This document shows, piece after piece, positions 22,201-34,293 of a stretch of 64,000 nucleotides of DNA. Position 1 is the stretch's first letter, and each line of letters starts with the position of its first letter. A program made the position numbers and the translations under genes. This DNA is from Artemisia argyi. Lineage: Eukaryota; Streptophyta; Magnoliopsida; Asterales; Asteraceae. Below the pieces are notes generated by a model that was not told where the DNA came from, ran no database searches, and saw only the letters and a program-made list of their open reading frames with translations. The stretch lies in contig CM060709.1 of assembly GCA_030686995.1 (NCBI GenBank), forward strand, positions 267,637,057 to 267,701,056. The letters run 5' to 3'.

Positions 22201-23330
22201 AAGTGATAGTTTCTATTTAATACAATTTAATTTTAATTTTCATTTTTATATTTTTATTAAGTAATCTGTGTTTTTATATTTTTATTAATTTCCTTATAGG
22301 TTAAAGTAATTTAAATAATTTTATTAGATTTTTATATTGTCATTTGGTATTAATTAGAATTAAAAATAGTTTTATTAGTAATTAATTAATAAATAAGTTT
22401 TAAATAGCATAATTAGTTTTTATATAGTAATACCTATATTTTATATTTTTCCTAGCTTCTATAAGTCATAAGATAATTTTATAAATTTTCTTGTGATTTA
22501 TACTGTTCATTTAATAGTTTTCATAATTTAATAGTTTAAATAGTAATTAAATAATAAATAGAATAATAATTAGTAAACTAGTTTAAAAATACATAAAATA
22601 AAGTTTTTATAATTTTTTAGGATTCCTGTGATGGTTAATTAGATTTATAAATTTTTCCATAATTTTCTAAGTGAGTTTAATATTATTTGTAATTTAAAAT
22701 AGTTTAATTAGTATAAATAATATAAATAGTTTTTAATTAATAAGAAATCTATAAAAAGACAAAAACATTTATTTTTATTTTTTATACTTTCTTCAAGTTC
22801 TATTTTAGGTTTAGAAAATAATTTTATAAGTTTTTAGTTTAACTTGTAGTATTTATAATTTTCTAAATAAATAGTTAAATAGTTTTTAATTAAATAATTA
22901 ATAATAAATAATATAATAATCTAAAAAATAGTTTTATTTTTAATCTTATTTTATTTTAAGTTTAAGTTTATAGAATTTTTATTTTTAACCCTTGTAGTTT
23001 ATTTTTCTTAAAACTCACCTTTTTCTCAGTACGCAATCGCGTCTGATTTTAATTTGGTGTACGTTTTTAAATACCTAGTTTTCACGTAATCATTCCATTA
23101 GCTTACCTAAGTTATTTTAATTTATAAAACCCTAGTTTAAACACACACACACTTTTATACCTTCCCTGTTCACATTCACTAATCACAGATTCGTTTATAA
23201 TATCACATCGCACACCTCGTTGGGACTTACGACCCGGGAAAACACTGTATTCCTCGGAAGCATTTGTTTTAGACGTTTGACTTGGTTGACCATCACCTGG
23301 TAAACTTAGTTGACTGTTTGAGGCGAATCA
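19265..23330 (+). repeat. 3' LTR of the LARD
   Basis: 4066 bp, offset exactly 6250 from the 5' LTR, with five single-base differences and no indel. Ends GAATCA before TSD AGAGG at 23331-23335. Confidence 0.93.
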
Positions 23331-26050
23331 AGAGGGAAATGGTCTTTACGGGTGGCGTCATTTAACTTTCGATAGTCAATACATACTCGCCAACCCGTGA
23401 CCAAACGAGTTGGAATCAACTCGTTATCCTCGTTGGTGACAACGGTAATGCCACCCTTTTTAGGGACACAATGAATTGGGCTAACCCAAGGACTGTCAGA
23501 AATAGGGTAAATCAATCCCGCATCAAGAAGTTTAAGAACTTCTTGTTTGATAACTTCGTGGATTTTTGGATTTACCCTTCTCTGTTGTTGCACTGCTGGC
23601 TTAAAGTCATCCTCCATTAAAATTTTATGAGTACAAAAGTTCGGGCTTATGCCCTTAATGTCGGAGAGTTTCCAAGCGATTGCTTGTTTATGTGACTTTA
23701 GAACCTTTAGGAGTGCTGCCTTTTCCTCAACTTTTAAGTCCTTAGCAATAATGACGGGTAATTTATCATCACCCTCCAGAAATGCATATTCTAGATGAGG
23801 AGGCAAGTCCTTGAGCTCAACCTCGGGAAAGTCTTCAGTTATTTCAACATTTTTGACTTCCGCTTTATGAAGTATTTTTGGAGACGGAGAGGGTGAAGGA
23901 TCGTCATTTAACAATCTTTCAAGGAGAAGAATGTCCCCCTCCGGGTCAAGATAGTTTTCATCAACCCCATCGGGGATTGAGCTATCCTGAGCAAGAAAAG
24001 CCTCGAGCTCTTCCAGAAGGAAGTCACCTCCCTCAAACGGAGTGAGGGAAGGGGAAGAGTCAGAAATGATCGGATCAGTAGAAGGAGTGGTACTGCCACT
24101 CGCTGAGAAACCAAGGACTTCTTGAGAAGACTCCTCAGACGCAACATCGATGATGTCAATTCGGTTAACTGTTTCAGCGTCATAATTGGAGGAGTATCTT
24201 GAAGTCTGATCAAGATTGAATGTTATGGCTTCACCATCAACACGTAGAGTGATTTCTTCTTCGAATACATCGATTAAAGCACGACCCATTCTTAAGAATC
24301 CCCTCCCGAGAATGAGAGGGACTCGTGGGTCAGCATCGAAATCAACAATCACAAAATCTGCCGGAAAATGGAACTTTCCTACTTTCACGAAGATATCTTC
24401 GGCAATGCCGAGAGGACGGGATATGGTACGATCTGCAAGCTCGAGTGTCATGCAGGTTGGAGTGAGAGCAGGGAGTGAGAGTCTTTTCCAGACTATGTAA
24501 GGCATCAGGTTAATGCTTGCGCCAAGATCGGCCAAGGCAAAGCATTCAACCATCCCAGGGAAAACACAAGGAATGAGAAATTTCCCGGGATCTCCAAGCT
24601 TTTCGGGAAGCTTTTTCAAAAGCACTGCTGAGCAATGCTCGTTAAGAGGAGTTTTTGCCATCTCACAAAGTTTTTCTTTGTTACTTATCAGATTTTTGAT
24701 TGTCGAAGCAAACTTAGGCATGAGAAGAAGAGCGTCCGCGAAGCTAATATCAAAGTGTAATTCTTGGAAAATTTGATAAATTTTTTCCATCTGATGGTTA
24801 GCTTTTTCGCGGTTCTTTTGTTCACTCAATCGTGAAGGATATGGAATTGATGGCTTAGGATCATTCTTTGGGATTTCATCAGAACTCACAGGGGGATCAA
24901 ATACAACTTTCGGCTTATGAGCCGGGACCGGGACAACTTGAGGGTGGACGTTGTTGGTACCTCCGTTATTAGTAGGAAGTACCTTGCCCGTAGTAACCTC
25001 AGGCTCACGTTCCGCTACCTTAGGAGGAGAAGAAGAGGTAGAAGGAATCGAGGGTCCATTGTATGATACCCCACTTCGGGTGGTGATCGCTTTGACATCG
25101 CCCCTCGGGTTAGCGATCGTGTTGCTCGGTAATGTACCCGGGCCCGAGGGTCGATCATTTAAAGACTTCTGAAGTTCAGAGATCATCTTGATCAATAACC
25201 GATTCGTTTCCTCTTGTGCTTTCATGAATTGTTTAATCTCAGCATCGGAGGAAGACGAGGGTGGAACAACGTTTTGATTTTGAACAGGGGGATTTTGAAC
25301 ACGGTTGTTTTGAAAATTCCCTTGATTTTGATTGTTGTTACCCTGAAAAGTGTTTCTTTGATTGAAATTACCCTGATTGTAATTCCCTTGATTCTGGTTT
25401 CTTTGAAAATTTCCTTGAAAACCTTGGTTTTGATTGCCATTTTGAAAATTGTTTTGATTAAACTGGCCTTGATTTTGATTCGGGTTTTGGAAATTTGAGT
25501 TTTGACCTTGGTTAAAATTCTGATTCGAGTTACGGTTTTGATTTTGGTTAAAACTGGGAGGTCCGAGAAAATTGTTGGAACGATAGCTTAAGAGATTACG
25601 GTCCCCTTGCGGTTGGTAAGAATTACCCCCCGTATTGTAGGAACCGTGAGCAGCATATACGTTCTCTGGAGGAAAGTCAGCAGTAGCTGGACACTCGGAA
25701 TACAGATGAGGGCCCCCACAAGTTTCACAACTTCGGGCCACGGCTTTCACTTGTTGATTTTGAGCCATCGTTTGGCTTATTCTCAACACAGCCGTAGAAA
25801 TATCATCCATCTTTTTGGTAAGAGCCATTATTTCAGGAGATGATGATGAGGGAGTAACTGAATGACATGACGCATCCCTCTCCGCAGAGGAATCCCAAAA
25901 GTTATGATGGGCAGTCATGTTCTCGATTAAGTCATAGCACTCCTCGGGACGCCTTTTCATAAAGGTCCCACCAGCAGCAGCATTGAGAATGTCTCGGTGC
26001 CTCAATGTCAGACCATTATAGAAGGTATCTATGATGGTAACTTGCAACAT
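23331..26050 (-). pseudogene. Athila gag-pol, capsid C-terminus through the first part of RT
   Basis: The open frame of about 905 codons follows the gag nonsense codon in the same frame. Visible parts are the end of capsid, a zinc knuckle CETCGGPHLYSEC (CX2CX3HX4C, about residues 107-120), a long N/Q/G/F-rich linker, an aspartic protease with ADLGASINLMP (about residue 507) and ILGRGFLR, and the RT N-terminus (RVCIDYRKLND...KDHFPL). It is cut at 23331 by the LARD; the last ~8 codons of the apparent frame belong to the LARD LTR. Pseudogene because of the upstream stop, the insertion and the missing 3' half. DLG instead of DSG/DTG is usual in this clade. Confidence 0.9.
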
Positions 26051-26098
26051 ATTGTGATTAGGGCACCGATCAATGGCTAGCTTATAACGTTCCCAAGC

Positions 26099-26674
26099 CT
26101 AAAAAAGAGACTCATCGGGACGTTGCCGGAAGTTGCTGATATCATTTCGTAACTTGGTAACCATGGATGGTGGAAAATATTTTGCTAAAAACTTGGTTAC
26201 CATTTCATCAAAGGTTCGAATAGAATTCTTTGGAAGTCGGTCAAACCATGCAGTGGCATGATGAGTGAGAGAATAGGGGAAGAGGTACAGCCGAAGGGCA
26301 TCATCCGTGACACCATGCTGTTTCATGCTTTGGGTGACCGTGAGATATTTGTCAAGATGCTTGTTGGCATCGTCACCCGGTAATCCGTGAAATTGACACG
26401 AATTCTGGACTTGTTGGATCATGTGGTGCTTGAGGCCAAAGTCCGTAGCCTCAATGGTGAGTGGTGCAATAGGCCCACCCCGCCCTTGCATGGTAGGCTG
26501 GCACAGCTCCTCCATCGTTCGGAGATCGGGAGCTGGTTCACCCAAGGGAGGGTCAGGGGGTGGTAAAGGTGGTGGTGGCCCAGCGGCCATTTCGGTTTTT
26601 GGTTCTTGTGTATCAGAACGTAGCTCGTGTACGTTTTTCTGATGTTTACGTTTTGTTTGTGACCGAGTGCGCAT
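26099..26674 (-). pseudogene. Athila gag N-terminal part, ended by a nonsense codon
   Basis: 191 residues beginning MRTRSQTKRK, then a Pro-rich segment and the start of a retrotransposon gag domain (CQFHGLPGDDANKHLDKYL, TAWFDRLP, FRQRPDESLF). The frame ends at TAG (complement at 26099-26101). The same frame continues with AWERYKLAIDRCPNHN... into 26050, so one base change splits gag. The start Met is the first after the leader. Confidence 0.88.
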
Positions 26675-27240
26675 GCACTAAAAACAATTTTTCAAAACAA
26701 GATCGAGGCAAAACCACAGTGAACTTAAACCAGCAATCACAAGTGAATAGCTTCTTTGAAAAAGGTACACCACTCACAGGGATATAAAGGCAAGTTTTAA
26801 TCTTAAGTTTGGGAACTTATTATGGGTTTATTAATTTTTGAAAAACTGCTTTAGGCTTATGGGTGTGTGTGCAGAAAACTTGGGAAATATTTTTGGAACT
26901 GATTCGTTAACCGAAATCGTCCCTTTAAGATTACTCGCAGGCTGGCGGGAGGAAGTAAATAGGTTTCCTCTTCAGTTCGCAATTTAATGTCAGAACTTAC
27001 CTTAAACCAACTGTTTCAGGTTGTAATCTTAAAGAACACGAAGTAATTTAACTTCACAGTTTGTTTTTGATTGTTTTTAATTTTTTTGGTGTTTTCAACA
27101 CTTCAGGAGAAGTGTTAATGAACGTTTTTTTGATATGATTGAGTTTTTACAAAAACTTTTTACAAATTTGTGTGAAATTTGTACAGGGAGGGTTTTAAAA
27201 ACCACTAAACTTAAAACGATTTTATAAAACACGCAACAAC
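26675..27240 (-). other. Untranslated leader of the Athila element
   Basis: Between gag Met and the primer site. No frame or RNA gene is seen. It contains 'ctcgcaggctggcgggagg' near 26934 and AT-rich stretches. In many LTR elements this is where packaging signals sit, but nothing here proves one. Confidence 0.5.
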
Positions 27241-27258
27241 CTCCCCGGCAGCGGCGCC
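27241..27258 (-). promoter_or_regulatory. Primer binding site (tRNA-Asp type) of the Athila element
   Basis: The minus strand reads TGGCGCCGCTGCCGGGGA, the same primer site as the LARD, 6 nt inside the LTR end at 27265. Confidence 0.85.
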
Positions 27259-27264
27259 AAATTT

Positions 27265-30200
27265 TGATTGGGTCTAAACCGTCAGATTATTATTGACCAA
27301 GGTCAACAAGTCAAAGACAGCCTAGAATCAATACTCCGGTGATAATATAGTGTTTTCCCGGGTCGTTAAAGTCCCAGCGAGATTGAAATGGTGCTTTTGG
27401 AATCGTTTATGAGAAAGTGGCACTGAGGACAGTAGCAAGATGATGTGGGATTGGTATTGCTACTGTTAAGATGGTATTTGTACACAGATATAATATTCAC
27501 AAAAATCAGATAACAGATATATGCACGTATTCACAATTCAGATTTACGCAATCGGACTGAAAAAGTGGGATTTTGGTATTTAACAACTACAGGGGGTGCT
27601 TTTGACACTTTTTCAAACTTTAAAATTAAAAATGAAAATGAAATTATGAAAATGATTAAAATACTATTTAAATATTATTTAATTAATTAAACTATTTAAT
27701 ATCTAAATTAAAATCTAATTTAAGTTAACTAAAAATTATAACTATTACAAATTAAACTAAAAAGTTGCAAAAATATTTTCTAAACCTAAATTAGAACTTG
27801 AAGAAAGTATAAAAAATAAAAATAAATATTTTTGTCTTTTTATGGGTTTTTTTATAAATTGAAAACTATTTAACTTAATTAAACTAATTAAACTACTTTT
27901 AATTAATATTAATACTAAATTAACTTAGAAAATTACAAGAAAATTTATAAAATTACTTAACCATCACTGGAATCCTACAAAATTATAAAAACTCTAAAAA
28001 TTATGTTTTAAGATTAAACAACTAATTATTTACCTTTTAATTAACGTAAGTCTATTTTAAACAAATAAAATAAGAAAAATAGAAAATGAATAGTAGAATC
28101 TCAAAATATATTTTCTAAAAACTTATTAGACTATATTAGAGCTAGGAAAATTATAAAAACTAAGTTTAACTTTATAAAAACTAAATAAGCTATTTAATAC
28201 TTAATATTAATTAATAGTTAATAAACCTAAAATTAAATCTAATTAATACTAAATGACAAAATAAAAATCTGAAAAAATTATCAAAATTATTTTACTATAT
28301 AAGGTAATTAATAAAAATATAAAAACACTAGTGACTTAATTAAAATCTAAAAATTAAAATTAAAATTAAGTTGAATTAAATAGAAACTATCACTTATTTT
28401 AACTTTGGATTTTTTGGATTTTTCTTTTACAGACTTGTTTTACTAATGAAAATAAAGAACTTTTGTGAAAACACTTTTCAAATAGCTTATAAATAAGCTA
28501 TAAGCACCCCCTTGGCTTACACAGTTGACTTATGTTGACTGTGTGGTCAATTTAGGTCAAATGGCTTTGGGTGGGGTCCACAATGGTGAAAATGAGTTCC
28601 AACAAACTTAACAATCACAAATAAGCCAGAAACAACAACTCTTGATCTCAAATAAGCTAACAAGAACCAATTAAGCACTTTGCACTTTCACAAATGACTC
28701 AGACCTGGGACAGACTTTGTGGGCAATTTTATGTGGGGTCCACTGGGTTAAAAGTCAAACTAATGGTCAATTATTGTTCCCTGGTAGGAGGGGGGTTGAG
28801 GGGAACCAAAAACAATTGCCTTGGACCACTGTAGTGGCCACAAACCACCACCAAAGTGGGTGGTTTGGGGTGGTGTAACTGCTGCACAGAGCAGTTCTTG
28901 CCCTGCAGTCCTCTTTTGAGGGCTGTGGGGCCCACATAAAAAATGGCAAAAATAGAAGGGTACTGAGACCTTGTAGATGAGGTGAGGGAAAACTAAACCT
29001 CAAAAGCTCATGGCCTCAATCACAGTACATAAATCTACAAAAATCTTGTAAGTTTTGAGAAAATTGAAATCATGCAATTTTGACTTTTATGAAAAACTAC
29101 TAACTTTGACTTTTTTGGTTTTTGGTTGATTCTAGCTTACTTAATGTGTTGAAATAAGTTAAGGAAAAGTTGATTTATACTACTATGACTACTTGTACCA
29201 CTACTGATATGATTATGCAATCAAATTACTCAACAGTGAAGGAAAAATCTAAGGTGAGGGTTGATTTTGACTATTGGCAAGCTTGTGACCAAATTTGATG
29301 ACCAATGTGACTTAATTTTACCCTAAGCAACTAGTTAGAATCCAATGCTATACCAACAAACAACCACAGCTCAGTGCATCAGCATGATCCAAACACTACC
29401 TTAAGTGACTACTTATACTAAGAGACTATGCAATCAATTACCAAGTACCAATTTACTGATTCAACTAATTATATTAACTAAAATTAAAGCTAAATTAACA
29501 ATCTAATGCAAACAAAACTACTCCCTACTTAGAATCAAAAGTTATGCAGATTTAGAAAGATACATAGACCAAGTTACCAATTTTTTTACTCCAGCATGAA
29601 AAGGAGTAACTCACTGAGCTAGCCTATCTTTAGGATAGGCCAAGATCTTCCTTTTTCTATCTCAGCTTATCCAGAACTCCATGGATGCCCCTCCTTTGAC
29701 CTGCATTGACTTTGTTAGAACATGAAAAATTCTTATTCTAATCTGGATTTTAAGGTCTCTAGAAGCTTGATATAGCTTATGGGAACCTATGTGATCCTAT
29801 TTCAGTCCATGATTATCAATATAAGTAATGCATAAGCTTAAATGAAAACTCAGAATGGCAAGAACACAATGCAGAATTGAACCTTGATTTTTATAACTTA
29901 AAAAGACTTTCAATACATTAACAAAGATGTTACAATACTTGAATTGAAAAAGATACAACTGAATTTTGAAAACTAATTTAATTCGACAATAAAAACTAAT
30001 TAAAACAACTACTGGTCTTTATCTTGCACTTTCTTCTATTTATAGTCTCCAATTAGGGTTCCCAGCTGCCCTCTGATCAAATCCCACCTCTCTCTTCATC
30101 TTTTGGTCCACTCAAGAGCTGCCACGTGTTTTTGGCGGAAAGGAGACAATTTGCAAATTACTCTGATTATACGCAAAGGGGGGGGGGCATTAATTGTGGT

Positions 30201-31112
30201 GTGAAAGGGTAGGTGTAGGGAGGTGGGAAGGTGATGATGACCATGCAAGTTGGGGTGGTGGAGCTGCAAAACCAGGGTGGATTTGGTCTGGGTGAGGGAG
30301 AAGGGAGAAGGCGGTTTAGGGGTGTGTTTGACTGGTTTTGACCAGGTCAAACATTTGACCCGGCTTCTATTAACTTTGGGTTTTGTGGTGGGCTGGGTAA
30401 ATTTGGGCCCAAGATAAAGTAAATTGGACTAGGCTTAGGTATTGGTTTTGGTGTAGTTTATTTGGATCCGGTTTGGTTTATTTCACACAAGGACCATTTT
30501 TGTAATTATGGGAAAGTTGAGGGTGTGATCTTGGCATGTTTCTAATTTGTTTCCAAGGGTATTTTATGCCACACTGTGAATAGTAAAAGGTCCTTTGATG
30601 ATTTTTTAGATTTATTTTCACCAGGGACTAAAACTGTCAAACTTTCAAACTTCAGGGACCATTTGTGTAATTTTCACCAAACTTTCCACCAAGGACCAAT
30701 CCTGTCATAAAAGGTTAGTGCAAGGACAAAATTTGTTTTTCTCAAAGTTTTTCATATCCCAGGGACCATTTTTGACAATTTTCAAAGTTCAGGGACTAAA
30801 CTTGACATTTTGTAAAACTTTTCACCAAAGGACTATTTATGTAACTTTTTGATTTATAAGGACCTTTGGTGACTTTTTCAAGTTTTTAGAATGACCAGGG
30901 ACTAGATTTGACAACTTTTGAAAGTTGGGGGACTGAAACTGCCAATTATGCAAACTTTGTGCGTTTTTCATTTGTTTTTGGTATTTTTGCATTTGAGACA
31001 TGTAAAACACTTTCCTGGGATATTTTCACTATTTTGATTCATTTATTGAGTGTTTTTGGATGTTTTGGCAGCTCAGAAATGGTAAAAATGATGAGTATTT
31101 ACACACTCATCA
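27265..31112 (-). repeat. 5' LTR of the truncated Athila element
   Basis: 3848 bp. On the minus strand it starts TGATGAGT-N8-ACTCATCA and ends next to the PBS. TATA box CTATAAATAG at 30036-30045 (minus). 30480-30960 carries the degenerate 'gggacta-aac-tgacaa' repeats also present in the other Athila LTRs. 27600-28480 is very AT-rich. Apparent frames inside are not supported as genes. Confidence 0.85.
30036..30045 (-). promoter_or_regulatory. TATA box of the Athila LTR
   Basis: CTATAAATAG on the minus strand, about 1.07 kb from the LTR start. The right-hand Athila has TATAAAAGG at the equivalent place. Confidence 0.55.
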
Positions 31113-31350
31113 CTTCACAACACCATTCGTTGGTATAAAACCTTCAAGGATGTAGATGTCAGTCTTCAAAGGATGTTGCACCTCAACACCCCAACATGTA
31201 TTGAGAGTGTAATCACGATTGGTGAAGAATCATGAAGTGACAAGAAAAGAGATCACGTTGTGATTGATCTATCAGATTATGATACAGAAGATGAAGAGGA
31301 AGATACAAACCCATAAAAGAAATTGGTGATAGTCAAGTTGGAAAAAGATA
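31113..31350 (+). pseudogene. RPA-like pseudogene, C-terminal tail after the insertions
   Basis: Resumes with the tail-exon sequence (cttcacaacaccatt, ggtataaaacc) seen at 7290 and 12465. It then reads as an acidic C-terminus (DLSDYDTEDEEEDTNP) with a stop at about 31315. It shows that the 27 kb from 3828 to 31112 lies inside one ancestral gene. Confidence 0.6.
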
Positions 31351-32317
31351 TTTGAGCATAAACAAGAATGCATCTCCTCTATATTTTTCTAAAGTATTTT
31401 TGTTTTAGCATTTAATTTGCATTGAACCGTTGGTTTGTTTGTGGTTTTATTTCAAGTTGTCGTATTTGTTGAATTAGTTGGCTTATATTGAAAAATATTC
31501 ATATTATAACAAAACTGATGTTTCTTGAATAATATTATGTTTCAATTTTATTTTGGAATCCATACGTCCACCTTTGGAACTCCATCACTAGGTTATTTTT
31601 TAATAAATGATTCATTCTACATAGTTTTTTTAATGCATGGCAAAGCTGGAATATGTCTTTCAATTTATGATTTAACTTAATTATATGTTTTGTGGTTTTG
31701 TGGCTTTATATAATGTGTTTAATGTAACAGAACATTGCCTAGATAATAGGACAAAGTCCGTGTTAAAGAAAAGAAAAAGAAGTGTGGAATCTGACTTGCC
31801 ACTGGCCTTCACTACAATAAAGTCTCAAGGTGTTTCATTCAGAGATGGTCAAGTGATAGAAACTCATGAGCATAGCATCTTCTTTACCGATGCATTTGGT
31901 AACAAGGCTTCCAAATGTTTGTGTAGTAATTGTAGAATATATTAAGGATTCTAATAGGGTGGTTTGAAATGTTATTACTTTAAGATTTAGATATTTATCA
32001 TATTAGAACAACCTCATGAGCTAGCACTCTTGATGTTTTGGTAAAATTAAATAATATTTTCTTGTCTTACAATTCAAAATAATGTTAAAAGAAGTCATCA
32101 TTCGCCCTAGATTAAATATATATTTTGCATAAAGGCATTTGTTTTCTACGTATGATTCATCAAAAAGGAATTATGAAAATAGTGAATGATTATAAATTAA
32201 ATTTGAAATATAGTAATTAACTTTTCTCTGCAAGTAAAAATCATTCCATATAAAAATAAAGAAAGAACAACTTATTGCTTTAAACCTATTAAACAAAAAT
32301 CAGATTAACATAAAAAG
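31351..32317 (+). other. Downstream remnant with one exon-like frame
   Basis: 31553-31591 is a fifth copy of the exon-like block of 743-1413. 31731-31945 is an exon-like frame after an acceptor (taatgtaacag), reading KKRKRSVESDLPLAFTTIKSQG... and ending in a stop; I do not recognise it. It starts with the same basic KRKRS motif as the upstream repeats, so it may be a terminal exon of the RPA-like gene or of a neighbour copy. The rest is AT-rich with nothing seen. Confidence 0.35.
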
Positions 32318-32320
32318 TTT

Positions 32321-32352
<32 letters not shown>

Positions 32353-33621
32353 TTTTTTTAATACGCTTTTATTGGATCGGGGAAGATGCCTCATGTTTTC
32401 TTGCGAATTTGCCCCCTTCATTTCTATGTGGGAGTCGTCTCCATTGCTCTAGGTTTCTAGTTGCTTCTTCCCCTATGTGGTAGGATATGGTTGTTCTTAC
32501 CATTTCTTCTACGGATTTTGGAATACTCTTATGTAAGTACTTTACCGATCATGGATTGGATACTTTATCCATGAATTTCGCAATCTTTACAACGTCTGAC
32601 ATTCCTTTTGCCTTTCTACTTTCCGTCAGGAACCCTTTTGTGAAGTCTTCTAGCGACTCATCTTTCCTTTGCTTGGCACAATGGATTTTGTTATCTTTTC
32701 TTTTGTGTCTTTCCGTTTTTTGGAAGGTTTCCAAGAACGTATCCTTTAGGTCACGGTAACTGCTTATGGACTTCCGAGGAATGTTCTCAAACCAGACCCT
32801 GGCGGCTCCTGTAAGTGTGAACTGGAACATGCGGCATTGGGTAGCCATATCCCAATTGTGTGCCTATGCTGCTAACTAGAACGCCTTGGCATGGTCTTCA
32901 GGTTCCTGACTTCCGTCATATAATTGGACATTGTCCGGCATGCGAGTCTTTTTTTACAGTTTTGCATGCGGATGTTGTCCGTGAATGGGTCGATCTCTTC
33001 AGGCATGTATGTCTGCATTTGGTTATCTTCCTCAGTATCCATTTTTCCGGCATCCATTCTATTGCTTGCCCCATCGTGTTTTGCACGGATGAAATGCTCT
33101 TTCCTTTTTTGGGGTCTTTTACGGTAGTCCCCAGCTTCTGTTGTTTTACTGTAGCTTCATTGTTTGAAATAGCTCCCGGGTTCCTTTTTGGGGCTTCTTT
33201 CTTGACGCGACTTTGGTCGTTTGCCCTCTGGGTCTTCGCTTTTTGGCAAACCTTGGGGTTGTTCAGCCCTTCTTTTTCCACCGGTGCTTTTGCTTTGTTT
33301 AGTTGCTTTACATTCGGCCTGTTGTGAATTCTCCGCAAGGCCTGGTTGAGCTTGTGCTTGACCAGGTTTTTCTTGCGGCATCTTTATTGGATAAGCTTCC
33401 TCACTCCGGAAGATCAGTAAATTGGTGGTCGTGATTACTGTTGGGCTCTTGGGAGGCCACACCAGGTATCAGCTTGTTTTGACCTTTCAGTATTCTGTCT
33501 TTTCCCATCATCTTCCGCAAGGCAGGTGTTGACGTGGAAATAATATTTCTGGATTGTTTGCTCGTGGTGAGTATTTTTTGAGAACGCGGTTATGTATTGG
33601 GTCCTACGGATGGCGCCAACT
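32318..33621 (-). pseudogene. gag remnant of a second Ty3/gypsy lineage (Tat-like)
   Basis: The minus strand holds a retrotransposon gag domain: CRMFQFTLTGAARVWFENIP, SISSYRDLKDTFLETF, DESLEDFTKGFLTESRKAKG, continuing out of frame with SIPKSVEEMVRTTISYH. An upstream part (33060-33460) is rich in K, Q, P and E. The frame breaks several times (at 32549, and in the 32872-33157 interval). Downstream of gag on the same strand is AATAAA (32368-32373), then a 42-nt A tract with one G (32318-32359), where homology stops. No pol follows. Confidence 0.75.
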
Positions 33622-34240
33622 TGTTAGTGCAAAAAGTGTGAATGGATTAGGATTGGGCTTAGTCCGATACGGGCCACCCTTGATGGATCGTTCGCCGTAT
33701 GATTTATGCAGTAGTCCAAGTAGTAGGTTGAATTCCCTGCACAAACAAAATGTAAACCGTTAGCCTTATCATGGGGATGGACCCCACGATTAAGCTCTGG
33801 TGCGAGAGTAAGTAATCATGTTGTCAGAGAAACATATGTATGTTGGGATGTGTGAGAAAGGCATACCTCGTAAATGCAATTTGGGGTTGCCTTTTATAGG
33901 TGGACGAAACGCTAGGGTTTCCTAACATCTCGCGTATCTTTGTAATGGCCGGTGTGGGACCCTTGTCGGGCAAGGATCCGTAGCTTAATCAAGGTTATAG
34001 GCGCGGATCATCATCCGGACCGAGGGCCGGTCCGTGAGCTTACCTCATAAGTGTTGCTCAGATGGTCCGCGCTCATTGTGGAGGATCCGGACTGTGCCCT
34101 GCTCGTGGCTTGAGCCTTGGTGATATCCGGATATTTGTTTTGTTGGGCCGAGACCCGATTGTGGTATTATACAGTCCAGACCTAGTAAGCCTGCTATCTG
34201 TATTATACGTCATCAGGTAGTATTATTTACCACCGTTACA
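33622..34240 (-). repeat. Probable 5' LTR of the Tat-like remnant
   Basis: The TGTTAGTGC boundary at 33622 is next to the minus-strand primer-site motif TTGGCGCCATCCGTAGGA (33604-33621), usual for Tat-type elements. TATAAAAGG lies on the minus strand at 33891-33900. The right end at ...CGTTACA 34240 is a guess from the TG...CA rule. Confidence 0.5.
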
Positions 34241-34293
34241 AAATGGTATATATGACACTTAGCAGTTTTGGAACTTTTGAATAGAATCCTCTC

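Larger units (their letters stand above)
13015..23330 (+). mobile_element. Young non-autonomous Athila-type LARD, complete, inserted in Athila pol
   Basis: Complete element of 10,316 bp: 5' LTR 13015-17080, internal 17081-19264, 3' LTR 19265-23330. The target duplication AGAGG is exact (13010-13014, 23331-23335). The LTRs are both 4066 bp with no length difference. I find five substitutions: 13023/19273, 13929/20179, 15470/21720, 15517/21767 and 16201/22451. The 2.2-kb internal part has a tRNA-Asp PBS and purine tracts but no gag or pol. The 3' half of the internal region is homologous (inverted) to the 3' UTR of the coding Athila at 58023-59465. Long LTRs around a short non-coding interior fit a LARD that needs proteins from a relative. 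Confidence 0.93.
12489..31112 (-). mobile_element. 3'-truncated Athila-clade Ty3/gypsy element, interrupted by a LARD
   Basis: In element order: 5' LTR 27265-31112, tRNA-Asp primer site 27241-27258, leader, gag 26099-26674, gag-pol 23331-26050, LARD insertion 13015-23330, RT remainder 12489-13014, then a break. Clade evidence is the RT/PR sequence, the CX2CX3HX4C knuckle and the tRNA-Asp PBS. Both outer sides are RPA-like pseudogene tail (12399-12494 left, 31113 right), so it inserted in that gene and later lost its 3' end. Confidence 0.88.

Noticed and set aside
24216..26787. Plus-strand frames opposite Athila gag-pol
   Set aside because: Antisense shadows of the real minus-strand frame.
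32860..33327. 155-codon plus-strand frame
   Set aside because: Shadow of the gag remnant on the other strand; Phe/Ser-rich with no domain.
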